A stretch of 64,000 nt of DNA from Epiperipatus broadwayi (GCA_028023455.1 JAQFVV010012441.1:1983911-2047910); one strand, 5' to 3'. Shown: positions 47,701 to 59,340, numbered from the stretch's first letter. The notes: a model not told the origin generated them from the letters alone. Numbers and translations: made by a program.

Positions 47701-49700
47701 TTTACGTATCTAACATACAAAGTTTCTACCTACAATTGTATGTAATAATTAAAACACATTTTATAGATTTTTTCTTTCGTGTTAAATATCAACTTAACCT
47801 ATAATAATTATATTAAAACATACCTTTGTCATTACAAGGCTATTAAATATCACTTGACCATACAGACTTTAACCTATGTGATATAACAAAAAAAAATACA
47901 TATCATTTATAACTTAGTTTTAAACAATCATTAATTAACAAGTGCATACTCTCTCATTAGAAAATGTTTTTCTGTTGAGCAATTGGTCCAGGTGAAGAGC
48001 TTTATCCAGTCGTATTTCACAAAGCAAGTTTAAAAACAATAAACGCATGGTATTATTTCCTTTAAATAAAAGTTTTTTCTTATTTTGTGCGTTTAATAAA
48101 TTAGGTAAAGAAAAATATAGCAGAATTGAAGATTAATTCTTACTTGAATTAAACTACTACAATTTTGGGATCCAAGAAAATAAAATATACATATTCTAAC
48201 ATAACGAACAGTTGACGATAGATGATAAACATACACAATATTTTTTTTTATTGACGATACGTATACTTATTAGCTAGCTTACTTATGGACGAAAATGCGC
48301 AATTTTCCAAGAGATTATTATGATAATAACTGCAGTCCATTTACGTGTACAGGAAGTTTTAATAATTCCAACTGATGTATAATATAATATATCATTTATT
48401 TTTATCATTAAGTCACTAAGATATTTGGTTTTGTTCATACTTTAGGAATTATAAATTTTTTTTAACGGTAACTTCTCCGTAAGAATGCCCCTATATAACT
48501 TTTCCTATATTTACTCTGAGAAAGTTTATATATATTTTTTTTATTTTTATATTTTTTTTTTTAAAAAAAAATATACAGGTGCATAATTTAATCTTATTTA
48601 TCATTATTATTATTTCCAGACAATTCTTGGTGAATAAAACATATTTTAACGTATGTAACTACATTACTTGTAAAGGCAGACAATATTGAGAAAGAGCGCG
48701 AAAATGTTTCTAGTTGATTTTCCTTGGTTTCAAAATATTTCTTTCAATTATTTTTTTTTCTTTCTATACCAAGAAAATATCAATAAATGACATAAAGTTA
48801 ATAAATAATTATTTCTCACTTGGAAATCATTTATCTTCCTTAATTTAGATATAATATAATTTTTCGTGCTTCTTTTAGTTACATCTGTCATTTTTGAACT
48901 TTAGCGCAAGACAATAAACTTTTAAGTATAAAAGGTCTTTAGATAGGTAGATGGCAAAGAAAATCAGGATATCTTATCAAACAAATTTAGCCACACATTA
49001 TATTATTAAAATTTTACTTTGATTACATTTATTTCTGCAAAATAAAATGAAAAAATTGAGTTACCAAATTTCAGCACTGTTCCTTCCTTGAAAACTAAAA
49101 GCAGACTATCTTTTTTTTTTCAAAAAAAATGATCTTGATTATCAAATTGGTTGTTTCGTTTTGTTGTTGTTTTTTTTTTTTTTTACTTTAGCGACCTCTT
49201 CCAGAAAAATAATCATTTGATTATAACATAAACAAAAGAAAGGAAAAACTTATTACAATCATATAGTTTTCAGTATTATTTACCTGGATTACAAAGTAAT
49301 TTGACAATATAAAAAAAATAATAATAAATACATTAAATTAACAATCAGTGATGTATAATTCTTTAAACATTATTTTTTTTTTTTTTTTTTTTACAAAAAG
49401 AAATTACCAGAAGTTATTGTGCTTTATGATAAGACACTCATCCATTCTCCCCTCTACCCATCCAAAATCAATTACTGTTTAGCTTTTATACCATATTAAT
49501 TTGCTCTAATTATTAATATCTCAATTAAATTATTCATGTTCTCTCTTTAAAAATGACATTGAGTTATTAAATCTATTAGTTATTCACCCAAAACATGCCA
49601 AAGTGAGTGAATAGCATACTTTATTAATCAATTATTACTATTGTTATTTTATCTTTTTATTTCTTTAAAGAATAGCATTGTTTTCCTGCAGAAATAATGC
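44714..49700. other. Intronic sequence, no recognised gene; repeated T-tracts
   Basis: The part 44860-45000 resembles 35370-35500, so the HHR-A copies at 35 and 44.5 kb share downstream flank. From 45.8 to 49.4 kb there are at least eight T homopolymer tracts of 9-20 bases, all T on the plus strand. The GC-richer patch at 46900-47330 has a frameshifted minus-strand open trace that I cannot assign. Confidence 0.45.
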
Positions 49701-51460
49701 CAAGTAAACCAAGTGTCAATAACACTAGGTTACAATATATATTATACAATCAATAAATACAATTTGACATACAACTTAGTCAATAATGAGCTGGTCCTGC
49801 CGAATGACAGGATTCATTGCCAGCTATATATATTAGTTTGCCTCATGAGTTCTAGTCTTAACTCTTCCAGATGTACTGGGCAGCTTGTTTTGAGTTTGTT
49901 AAGTGACTCTTCTGGCTGTATTAGACAACTTGCTTCAAGTCTGCCATAGTTGTAGCAGCTCCCAGTCCAATCATTGACTTGCCTCACTGCATAGATATAT
50001 CAGTAGTGAATACAATAGAAACACCTTCACTGTTGGAAGTGGTTTTTTATGGAGAGCATGTTCAGTCATTCAGGTTCACAAACATTCTCTTTTTTTAATT
50101 GTACATACTATCATTAGGTTAGAAAAACATTCTTTCTGACTTGCCTCCAAAAATGCTGAGTATTTATTGCCAGATCTGCTCCCTTACTGGCAGCAATCAG
50201 ATTCAGAGAACTTAACCAATGATAAGATTTTATACACATGTTTACATACTGTCCAGTGGCAATGAGTGCTCAAACCGATCAGATAAGATAAAGAATCTGG
50301 ACTAGTTCACTTCCCAATGTAATGTCAGATATGACAGTTTCCATTAGTTTAAGAAATTTGGCACCTGGTCTTTTAGGATCTTACACATCTTTTTTCTAGA
50401 AACCATAATTTCTCTTTCTTTATACTATCAACCTATAAACCCAAACTGACAAACACATAAATGTTGCCAATCTTAACTAATTTGCTTAGATAGTCATAGA
50501 TCTGAAACCAGTTTGGTTTCAGAATATTATGACATCCACAGTTTTTAAATAATTATCACCTAGCATTTGTTAGTAACTAAAATTTACACTAGGTGACATT
50601 GTGGTGAAGAAAAATGTAGCTGCTAAAATAGCAATATGTAAGTTGGAATCATGTGATAAGTTTTTTTATATATAATTATATACTGGATAGATGGAAAATT
50701 ATTATCAATTTATATTTTTTATAAATTTTACCATTTAATAAGCACATTTGTACACGAATATATATAGTTAAATAAGAAGTTAATTTCATTTTATGCAACT
50801 CTTTTTATATAAACTTTATTAGTATCAAATTATATACAACTATTAATGTATATACAAGTGAATAATTTTTAATTACTAAAGAAGACACAAGCAATTCAAT
50901 TGATGCTTCAAAGCAGTTGCTGAATTTGTAGATACTGGAGGCAGATACTGAATTTGAATAAAATATGTTATGCCAGTGGCATGATAAACTTGCTTTGGAT
51001 ATTAATAACATTGTGAATTAATGTTTTGGATATTAATAACATTGTGAAATAATGCTGACACAATGTACAACTTGGAATATCATACGCCACATTTTGTTTA
51101 TGTTTTTTTTGATAAAATTTAAGAGCATTTAAATACATTTTAAACCACTATTATTTTTTTAAAGGACATTGTATTTCTTGTTATCAAATATTAACAATTA
51201 ACTCAAAGTGAGCACAATTTAACCAATTATAGTGATTATAGATGTTAGTATTTGGAACAATTTGATAAAGGAGATTCCTTTCATATTAGTCCTGGGAATT
51301 TTGTAGTCAATATTAATAATTCAGAATGTGGCAGTAATGTAATATTTATATCTTAGCTTATTTAATAATCTAATAGAGAATGCATAAATGCAATCATGCA
51401 TAAATTATAAGATATCATTGTAAAATTATTAATTGCATAATTATTATATATGTGTTTCAG
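49701..51460. other. Intronic sequence upstream of exon 2
   Basis: A GC-richer patch at 49780-50000 holds two imperfect units of about 60 bp (TCTTCCAGATGTACTGGGCA and TCTTCTGGCTGTATTAGACA). A small tandem repeat of TTTTGGATATTAATAACATT lies near 50992 and 51022. The intron ends with a T-rich tract and TTTCAG at 51460. Confidence 0.5.
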
Positions 51461-52989
51461 ATCATGTCAAAGAAGAACTTACAATCAAAAGGGATCGTAG
51501 ACAGTTTCCATTTCCATATCGTCAGCCACTAGGTCCACAGCTTCCACTAATTAATGCTCCCCAGTTTCCTGGAATAAACTTTCAACTTCCTTCTGGAAAT
51601 ATTAGATTTCCACAGTTACCTCCAATACAAATTCCTGGATTCCCACCACCTTTAGCTTTTCCCTCATTTTCTTCACAACCTAGTGGAGGTAATAAATTTC
51701 CACCTGCATTTTATCTACCAAATCAGAAACCAGTATTTCCCCAGCCATTTCCTAATTTTCCTCCAAATAATCCAGCAACAAAAAAGCCCCTTTTCCCTTT
51801 TCCTCCACTTCCACCAGCAGTAACAAAAAATGTAATCTTTCCCTTTCCTTCTTTTCCAAAGTTTGTGACAACTCTTGCAGTACCAACAATTTCCACTACT
51901 GTAACTACCCCTAAAACACCAACAAGTACTTCTACAACCCCAACAACTGTTCCCACAACTCCAATGACTATCTCTACTTCACCAACTGCTACTCCCACAA
52001 CCCCAACAACTATACCTACAACTCCAACCACTCTCCCAACTATGTCAACTCTTATTCCTACAACCCCAACAACTATACCTACAACTCCAATTACTACTCC
52101 TACAACACCAACTACCACCCCTACAACCCCAACTACTACTCCTACATCACCAACTACTACCCCAACAACACCAACTACTATTGCAACAACTCCAACTATT
52201 ACTCCTACAACACCAACTACTATCCCCACAACTCCAACTACTATCCCCACAACCCCAACTACTATACCTACAACTCCAATTACTACTCCTACAACACCAA
52301 CTACCACCCCTACAACCCCAACTACTACTCCTACATCACCAACTACTACCCCAACAACTCCAACTACTACCCCAACAACTCCAACTATTACTTCTACAAC
52401 ACCAACTACTATCCCCACAACTCCAACTACTATCCCCACAACACCAACTTCTCCTCCAACAATCTCAACTACTATTCCAACAACACCAACTACTATCCCC
52501 ACAACTCCAACTACTATCCCCACAACACCAACTTCTCCTACAACACCAACTAATATCCCAACAACTCCAACTACTATTCTAACAACTCCAACTATTATTC
52601 CTACAACACCATCTTATACACCCACAAATCCAAGTACTATAACTTCAACCATTTCTCCTCTACCAATTACTTCTCCCACAAATCCAACTACTATGCTGAC
52701 AACCCCAACTTCCATTGATCAAACTACCCCTACAATTCCAACCACCAGTGAAATGACTACTCTTACTACCCCAAATATTGTTTCTACAACACTTACTACT
52801 AAATTATTGTCTACTACAACATCATGCACTCCAAGGACTATTCAAGTTACACCAGAACCTTCTCCACTTCCTTGTCCTCCTCGAGAATGTGGCACAGATG
52901 CAAAGTATGAGATAGTTCAGAAAGATATCATTCAAAATCATAATGTACAGAGAAGAAAGGTCAAGGAAGCATCTAACATGTTTCAAGTT
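51461..52989 (+). CDS. Exon 2: Pro-rich and Thr/Pro-repeat mucin-like protein
   Basis: The open exon begins after TTTCAG (51460) and ends at donor GTAAGT (52990); exons 1 and 2 total 529 codons, ending in phase 0. There is no ATG at its start, so it must be an internal exon; exon 1 supplies the start and signal peptide in phase. After DHVKEELTIKRDRRQ comes a Pro/Phe/Gln-rich region (about residues 35-160: PFPYRQPLGPQLPL, FPPLPPA). Then about 270 residues of seven-residue PTTPTTI/T units follow, ideal for dense O-glycosylation. The C-terminal part has four Cys (CTPR, LPCPPRECG) and a charged end. This suggests a secreted glycoprotein of mucus, cuticle or extracellular matrix. If the donor is not used, translation stops at 53002. 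Further exons would lie beyond. Confidence 0.8.
51890..52700 (+). repeat. 21 bp tandem repeat coding PTTPTTx
   Basis: The basic unit is 21 bp (CCAACTACTATCCCCACAACT type). A larger block is duplicated about 192 bp apart: the run from ATACCTACAACTCCAATTAC at about 52074 reappears at about 52266 and both continue through CCTACATCACCAACTACTAC. Codon use is skewed to ACA/ACT and CCA/CCC. Confidence 0.9.
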
Positions 52990-53139
52990 GTAAGTATAAT
53001 GTGACAAAAAAATTTATAGTTGCATATATATATAATCAAAACTTCCTAACACTAAACTAGTAATAAATAAAATGCAAAACCATAAAACAATACAATACTA
53101 GATAAAATCCAATTTTTTTTACCAAGATCTTTATACGAC

Positions 53140-54230
53140 TATGGTTTCACCTACTACACATAGACCTTGTCAAGTGAAAATCAAACTAAAAGAACAAACA
53201 CACATACACACACACATATATATATATAATCAAAATTACCCTAAATTCACAATTAAACCAGTCTAGTCATAGAAAATAAATTCTAAAATGCAACTACAGT
53301 TTTACTGCTACAAACAGACTTCTTAAGTGTAAAGGACTAAACAATTACACCAAATGTATGCTAAATATTATCCACTATTCCACTTACATCTCATATACTC
53401 TTAAGATTAAAAGAATTTTTAAATAAGTTAATTGATTCAGAATCATAAATTTTTAATAATAAAGATTTTTTATTTCATTCCAATCAAAGAAGGCAACCTT
53501 AGCTTCATCAAAATTAATAGTGTGGCCAGTATCTTTTTATGGATATATAAAGATGAGCGGAGATATTTATTTCTAATCCTACTTTTATGTACATTTATTC
53601 TTTCAATTAAGCTCAAACTACTCTGATTTATGTATACCTTCTTATAAAAACAAGAGCTAATATATACACTATTTTAGGAATAGTCTTTCTATCAAAAATT
53701 TCCTTTAAATTATTTAATAAATTATTCAAAGTAATACACCTTTTCCAAGCAATTTTTTTATTTCCAAACATATTACTATTTTTACATACAATTCTATAAG
53801 AAGACAATTTAAAGGGCAAAGAAATAAAATATTATTTTTCTTTATCCTTTATATTATTACAATTACTATTAACTAAAATACTTTTAACACATTTATCAGA
53901 GTAGCCAACACTCAAATAAGCTTTATAAAATTGACCTTTTTGAAACAAAGCTACTCCAGTAGAATTATTTAATCTCTCATTTCTATAACAATAATTTCTT
54001 AAAGCTGCTTGTTTATGAGATACAGATTAATAGCTATCCGGTTTAATTATAGATCTTAATTACTTACTCTTGATATAATGATTACATACCGAACAATTAT
54101 TGTTTACATTTCTAATCACTAATAAGTCTAAAAAATGTTAATTTGACTAAATCTACCCCCCCCCACCTGTTACAATATATTGAATAGAAGGATCGAAACA
54201 ATTAAAACATTTACCAATTTTTTCAATTTA
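53140..54230 (-). pseudogene. Penelope-like fragment, left arm of head-to-head pair
   Basis: On the minus strand: end of RT (FDPSIQYIVTGG at about 54190 and LTFLDLLVIRN near 54110), connector (YCYRNERLNNSTGVALF; FISLPFKLSSYRIVCKNSN near 53800), and then the endonuclease end (KDTGHTINFDEAKVAFFDW near 53500). Two tail-like blocks follow: CTTAAGAAGTCTG near 53320, and TTGACAAGGTC...GAAACCATAGTC near 53145-53180. It is AT-rich, with several stops, and a different subfamily from the 20.2 kb copy. Confidence 0.75.
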
Positions 54231-54565
54231 TCATTTTCATTTATAAACAATTACCAACATATCTAAGAAATATTTTTAAATATAAATGTAAAGAATAACT
54301 GTTTGGTATGTAAGTTTTATGTTAACAATAAGAAGGTAAGTAAGATCTATAATTAAACCTGATAGATGTCAATCTGTGTTTCATAAAATAGCTGCACCAA
54401 GAAATTATTGTTATAGAAATAAGAGATTTGAGGTAGCTTAATATTTGTAATGATGTAAAGGATAAAGAAAAATATGATTTTATTTTTTTTGCATTTTAAA
54501 TTGTCTTCTTATAGAATTGTATGTAAAAATAGCAATTTGTTTGGAAATAAGAAAATTGCTAGGAA

Positions 54566-54784
54566 AAATTTGCTATCTTAATATAAACTGAGCACTGATT
54601 ATATATGTGTGTGGGAGATGATACTCTGGACCAACTGATGAGTGCTGGTCTAGCACGAAATACGAATATTGGTGATTATTTATCTTTTCTACATGTGTGT
54701 GGTCATGTGTATCAGTTGTATAAGATAGTGTGGATAGTTGAAGGGTGCTTGAAAATCTGAGTTCAAATCCTCTATACTTATAAA
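54566..54784 (+). repeat. HHR-A element, best ribozyme copy
   Basis: The end of the body (GCTATCTTAATATAAACTGA), the intact hammerhead, then the tRNA-like part: A-box-like TGTATCAGTTGTATAAGA (about 54708-54725) and B-box-like GAGTTCAAATCC (54759-54770). It interrupts the Penelope-like right arm with loss of about 15 target bases and no clear target duplication. Confidence 0.85.
54617..54680 (+). ncRNA. Hammerhead ribozyme, HHR-A, intact core
   Basis: CTGATGA at 54635-54641; stem II GTGCT (54642-54646) and AGCAC (54652-54656) with loop GGTCT; GAAA at 54657-54660. A minimal AU stem III (TACGAATA) follows, with cleavage predicted after A54668 (AUA triplet, allowed NUH). Stem I is ACCAA with TTGGT at the junction, an internal loop, and GATGAT (54617-54622) with ATTATT (54675-54680). 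Every conserved core residue is present. The very short stem III suggests activity as a dimer, as in other animal retroelement hammerheads. Confidence 0.85.
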
Positions 54785-54861
54785 TAATACAAAGGAAATT
54801 TTTGACAGAAAGGCTATTTCTGGAGTAGTGTATTGTTTTTGTAAGACGGTATACATAAATC

Positions 54862-56206
54862 AGTACTTTGGTATTAGAGCTGTAACATAGCCTGAGAGAT
54901 AGGAGGCCTTTTCACACCCACAATAAATGTGTAATGTCGTGATGATCAAATTGAAACAAAATAAGCCCTGCGATATGTGCCAAAACATCTTTTTCCTCAT
55001 CGTGATCTTTTTATTTTTGCAATACTTAGACGTTTTCAATTATTGTCTAGATTTCGTTGTGATTTCAATTGCACATTCAAGCATATTCAAGAATTCATAT
55101 AATTAAAAATGATGAATATTTGGAAATTACCGAGTATGGAAATAGATGCAGTGACAAGCAATGGCATTATAATATCTGATGTTGCAACACTAAAATTGAC
55201 ATTTGCAAACAGATGTGGTTCAATGGTTCAAAGAATGCCATGATAAATAAAAACATAATAAAATTGATGTATTACAAAATATTAAAATTTTTTTGGGGAG
55301 TTTTGGTTTAATTTTTTTTTTTTTTTAATGATGGTTATTAGCAGTAATATGAAAATCCCAGCATACTTTGCAATGACATGGCACATTTTTAGAGAGAAAA
55401 TCTTTACTGCAGATCTCTGTATTGTATGGTTGGATTACACGTGAAAAATTACTTTTAACGCATAAATTACTGTTATATATTACACAGTAAGTATCATAGA
55501 AATATAGTTTAATGTATTTTTATATAAATTATTTAAAAATCAAAACCATTTACTGTTTGTTTGGTACATATTTAAAATAGCAATTTTTTTGATTAATGGC
55601 AACTTCATACTCACATTTTTTTTAAAACTTCACATGTAGTTCTTAAAAGTTGTTAGTGTTAAAGATCGCATTTCTTTTTTTTTTGTTATTGTTAAAAGTT
55701 GCAATATGTCTTTCATTCTTAAAAGTTGTTTCTATTGAAACTTATTAATGTTGAAAGTCATAGATATTTCAAAGCTGTACATATATGACTGCATTTGTCA
55801 TTAAAAATGCTATATATATTTGTTAAGGTTAAAATTCGCAATATTTCTTTGAATTTCATTCTTAAAAGTTGTTAAAAGTCATACATATTTGAATGCATTT
55901 GCTATTGAAAATGATATACATTTATCATGGTTTACTTTTTTTTTACATTCAGTTATTTTTAGTCCTGTGCACAGAACATGTAAAAGACCTATTACTGCCT
56001 ATTAACATTCGTATCAACTTCCCGATAACTTTATACATCTTGCCAAAATACTGTATACACATTATTTTTTTAGGGGGTTAAAAAAGTCATGTATATGTTA
56101 TTTTGGTCAGATCACATGATTACAAAGTTATCAGCACATTGATACGAATGTGAACAGGCAATAGTAGGTCTAATACATGCTCTGTGTCACACTCTAATAC
56201 CAAAGT
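54862..56206 (+). mobile_element. DNA element with TACTTTGGTATTAGAG termini
   Basis: TACTTTGGTATTAGAG at the left and its exact inverse at the right (to 56206) bound 1.34 kb of non-coding DNA that splits the Penelope-like right arm. The right side adds CCCC before the flank. TAAATCAG before and TAAATTAG after (one mismatch) may be an 8 bp target duplication, as hAT elements make. Exact ends are uncertain by a few bases. No transposase; non-autonomous. Confidence 0.75.
55966..56191. repeat. Foldback inside the terminal-repeat element
   Basis: Arms at about 55966-56060 and 56093-56191 match in inverted orientation, with AAAGACCTATTACTGCCT and ACATTCGTATCA facing their complements. They make a hairpin with a loop of about 30 bases. 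Confidence 0.85.
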
Positions 56207-56520
56207 ACCCCTAAATTAGAGTAGTTTGAGCGTAAATGAAAGAATAAATAAATATCTCAGTTCTGCTTTATATATCCATGAAGAAGATTCAGACCAAACT
56301 ATTAGTTTTGATGAGGCTAAGGTTTTTTTCTTTGAAAGAAATGAAATAAAAAAAAATTTAAAAATCTTTATTATTAAAATGTATGATTCTGAATTGATTA
56401 ACATATTTAAAAATTCTTTTAATATTAAAGGTGTATAAGAAGCAAGTGGAATTGTAAGTAATATTTAGTACAAATTTGTTATCTTTTAGTCCTTTACACT
56501 TGAGAAGTCTGCTAGTAAAC

Positions 56521-57900
56521 CATTGTTTTTCTTTGGCTAGTCTGGTTTAATTTATGGATTTGGATTAATTTTGATTATTGTATTGATTAGTTTAGCTTTA
56601 GGCTTTCAATGTTTATATATACTCAAGATGGCAGAAAAATCTGTTAGCTGGATATAGCAAAGAAATTATTTTTAAATTTTTCACTTTGGGCAGGTCAAAC
56701 CATCTTCCCTCTCCCTGCAAACTGTGATGCTTTGCGCCATCATTATTTATTAACATTCGTATTTCATAAGTTATAATCTTTTGGCATATAGTATGATTCA
56801 TATTTTAGAAGTTATAATGTTTAAGTATTTGGAAATTGTAAACTTGATTAATTAAAATATTGTTGAAAATTATGACTTTTATTTTTAAATACTCGACGAC
56901 AATTGCAAAATTTGCGTTTTTATTTTTTAATTAATGATGAAATTTGCGATTTTGTAACGACTATTTTTTGAAACCATGTATTGATAATCAATGGCATTTA
57001 TTGCATGGATATGTCAGTGTGGTTTTTGGGCCATTCTTATAATGCAACATGGCCTTGAGCGCATACGACATCAACACCAAAAAATTAAAAAGAATAAACT
57101 CGTTTTCTTTTTAAAATATTGTACAAATGATCCTTCATATATAAAAATCCAATAGAATTACTTTTTTCTTATTAATAACTTTTTTTATTTATTTACATAA
57201 ATCCATATATACTCCAATAGATTATACACATGTTTCCACCTATCTCCTTGTAGTCGTTATCAATGAACTACAAATATATATATATAATATAAATAAAATG
57301 TCTGTTAATTAAAAACTATTATTTTTATTGTTATTAAATATATATATATATATTATTGTTACAGATATATAACTTTTAATATTAATAACATTTCTTTAGC
57401 ATCTACATATAACTCTTTTCATTATATAAATTTTACTATTCCAATTACTTACCTCCCCCTATTATTTATTTTTAAACCAATTTTTTATTACATCTTATGC
57501 AAATGTACAAAACATTTATAAACCCAGCAATACCAACAACTGCTTATGTATTACTATTTATATACTACTATAAATTACTTGTAATTAAAATCATTGTTTA
57601 ACAATTAATTCTATTTAAAGATGTTTTTTTTTTATTCGTTTATTTAATAATTCATTATAGTGTATCAATATTATTAAAATTAATAAAGTTTAATTATTTG
57701 CTACAAAGCAATCCTCAATTATTGATTACTAAAGAAATATTTTTCTAGGCTTAGATTTAGTTTTATGAACAAATTAATTCCTTTTCTACAAAATAAGAGA
57801 TGCATTTTAAAACTTATTTTAGGTAAAAATATTACGTTATTCAGATTTAAATTAATTAACTTAGTCATTTTTATGCTTATCTGTATATTAAGTATTTACT
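56521..57900. other. AT-rich sequence, no recognised gene
   Basis: TA microsatellites lie near 57275-57290 and 57340-57352. No domain-bearing frame. Confidence 0.5.
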
Positions 57901-58760
57901 TGAAGGATGTGTTGAAGTAGCAAGGCACTAGAAGATGATGCCAGTTGTTATTAATAAGAGATGTTTTATATGAGAGATGCAAAAAGAAAAATGAAAATGT
58001 TCGGTAGATTGCAATTTATGGATAGGAAAAGAATAGCCAAAATAGGATTTAATTGGATTGTGAGCAAATGGCAGGTAACCATATGGGTGAGAAAGGAAGT
58101 GCAGGTATACAGAAGATTTGGATAAATACTTTATGTCAAAATACTTATACAAATGAATGGGATAGTTGTGTTAGGAGGATTGTTGAGTGAGTGTTATAGT
58201 GGCAAGGAATGGAATATAAGAATAGATGCATTAATAAATAATAGAGAATTGAAGAGATGAAGAACTAGTATGGATAGTAGAATGAGTTTAAATATATATA
58301 AAAGTAAACAGAACATCGGATGTGAGTTAATTTACTACAATAGCAAGGAAAGTAGTTTACTATTTAAGGTTTGAACAGGATAATCAGAAACAAGGGAATA
58401 TACACATAAATGGAGAAATGTTAGTGATTTAGTCTGCAAAGGCATGAAGTATATTAGGCATCCAATAATTGAATGTAAATGCTTACAAGCAGAAAGAATG
58501 CAAATAATGAAGTTGTGGGAGAATAAATATAAACAAAGTGGTTATATTAGTAAATGGATTCTTGGTTTTTACGCTGGGTTTGGAAAAAGATAAGGGGGGT
58601 TTAGATATAAAGGCCACAGAGTGGACAAAGATAATGTTGTGGAAATGGTAGGGAGGAGAATAGAGAAAAATAGGGGCAAATACTTAGGATGGGGAATGGA
58701 AAGGGAAGGTGCCTAACAGGTTTCTCTGGGCATAATGGCTGAGAAATTCCTTACTCCGAG
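57901..58760 (+). pseudogene. Unassigned degraded coding-like block
   Basis: G-richer than its surroundings, with broken plus-strand frames such as RDAKRKMKMFGRLQFMDRKR (about 57975) and AKIGFNWIVSKWQ, and KYIRHPIIECKCLQAERMQI (about 58450). The first resembles the C-terminal end of some LINE ORF2 proteins (FGHxxRMxxxRIPK-like), but I would not assign a family. Confidence 0.3.
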
Positions 58761-59177
58761 AAAGGAGAAGTAATAATGCATTGCATCACATCTTTTTACT
58801 ACAGCATTTTAATTTATAGAATGTCTTCCTAAACTTTAATTAGTTTGCCACATCATTAAAATTCCTAATTTATATTGTCTCTTGGGTAAAATGTTTATTA
58901 TGCATTAAATTAAAATTTTAATGGTAACAGAAAATTAATTAAAATTTACATTAGATATGATCATAGCATTTCTCCCAATTTACACAAAAAGTTAAGCAAT
59001 AAATGCATTACTTTAATTCACTTTCCAGGTTTGCTTTTATAAGTTGAATAATACGCATTTATGCAAAAAATGCGATGATCATTGATTTCTTATTTTATTT
59101 ACTTTTCATGGATAGTTAACTAAATCCTGAGCTATGAGCCATATTTTGATGTTTAAATAATAAATATTAATATCATT

Positions 59178-59340
59178 TATGTTCTTTCTTACTTTTCACA
59201 ATGCTTTTTTACAACCCACTATTGACAGTTTTGATTGTGTCAGCAATCTTCCTCAGAACTTCTACTTATACTTCTAAGTCTTAACCATCAATAGTGGGTT
59301 GAGAAAAAGCATTATAAAAAGTAATAAAGAACATAAATTG
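59178..59340. repeat. Foldback with CTGAGGA-type tail in the loop
   Basis: Arms (about 59178-59235 and 59285-59338) pair through ATGTTCTTT, AATGCTTTTT and CCCACTATTGA. On the minus strand the left part reads CTGAGGAA, GATTG, a six-base loop, CAATC, AAAAC, homologous to the block at 8935-9015. Confidence 0.75.

Larger units (their letters stand above)
14776..51460 (+). other. Predicted intron of about 36.7 kb
   Basis: It begins with GTAAGT and ends with TATATGTGTTTCAG. If the exon link is right, all the retroelements between 15 and 51 kb sit inside this intron, mostly on the minus strand (the Penelope-like, RTE and Ty3 elements) and so antisense to the gene. No intermediate exon was recognised. 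Confidence 0.5.
54240..56520 (+). pseudogene. Penelope-like fragment, right arm, split by two insertions
   Basis: This plus-strand copy mirrors the left arm: IIKPDRCQSVFHKIAAPRNY (about 54350-54410) and ATAGAATTGTATGTAAAAAT (about 54510). An HHR-A unit interrupts it (about 54566-54784). It resumes as AAGGAAATTTTTGACAGAAA to GGTATACATAAATCAG (54791-54861). After a terminal-repeat element it continues as NERINKYLSSALYIHEE and SFDEAKVFFFERNEIKKNLK (56226-56400) and the tail TTGAGAAGTCTGC (about 56500). Confidence 0.75.

Noticed and set aside
51723-52523. Long minus-strand open frame rich in Gly-Val
   Set aside because: It is the antisense shadow of the Thr/Pro repeat; absence of stops follows from the ACA/CCA repeat codons.
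52181-52582. Gln/Leu-rich plus frame over the repeat
   Set aside because: Another frame of the same 21 bp repeat; no start or splice logic of its own.
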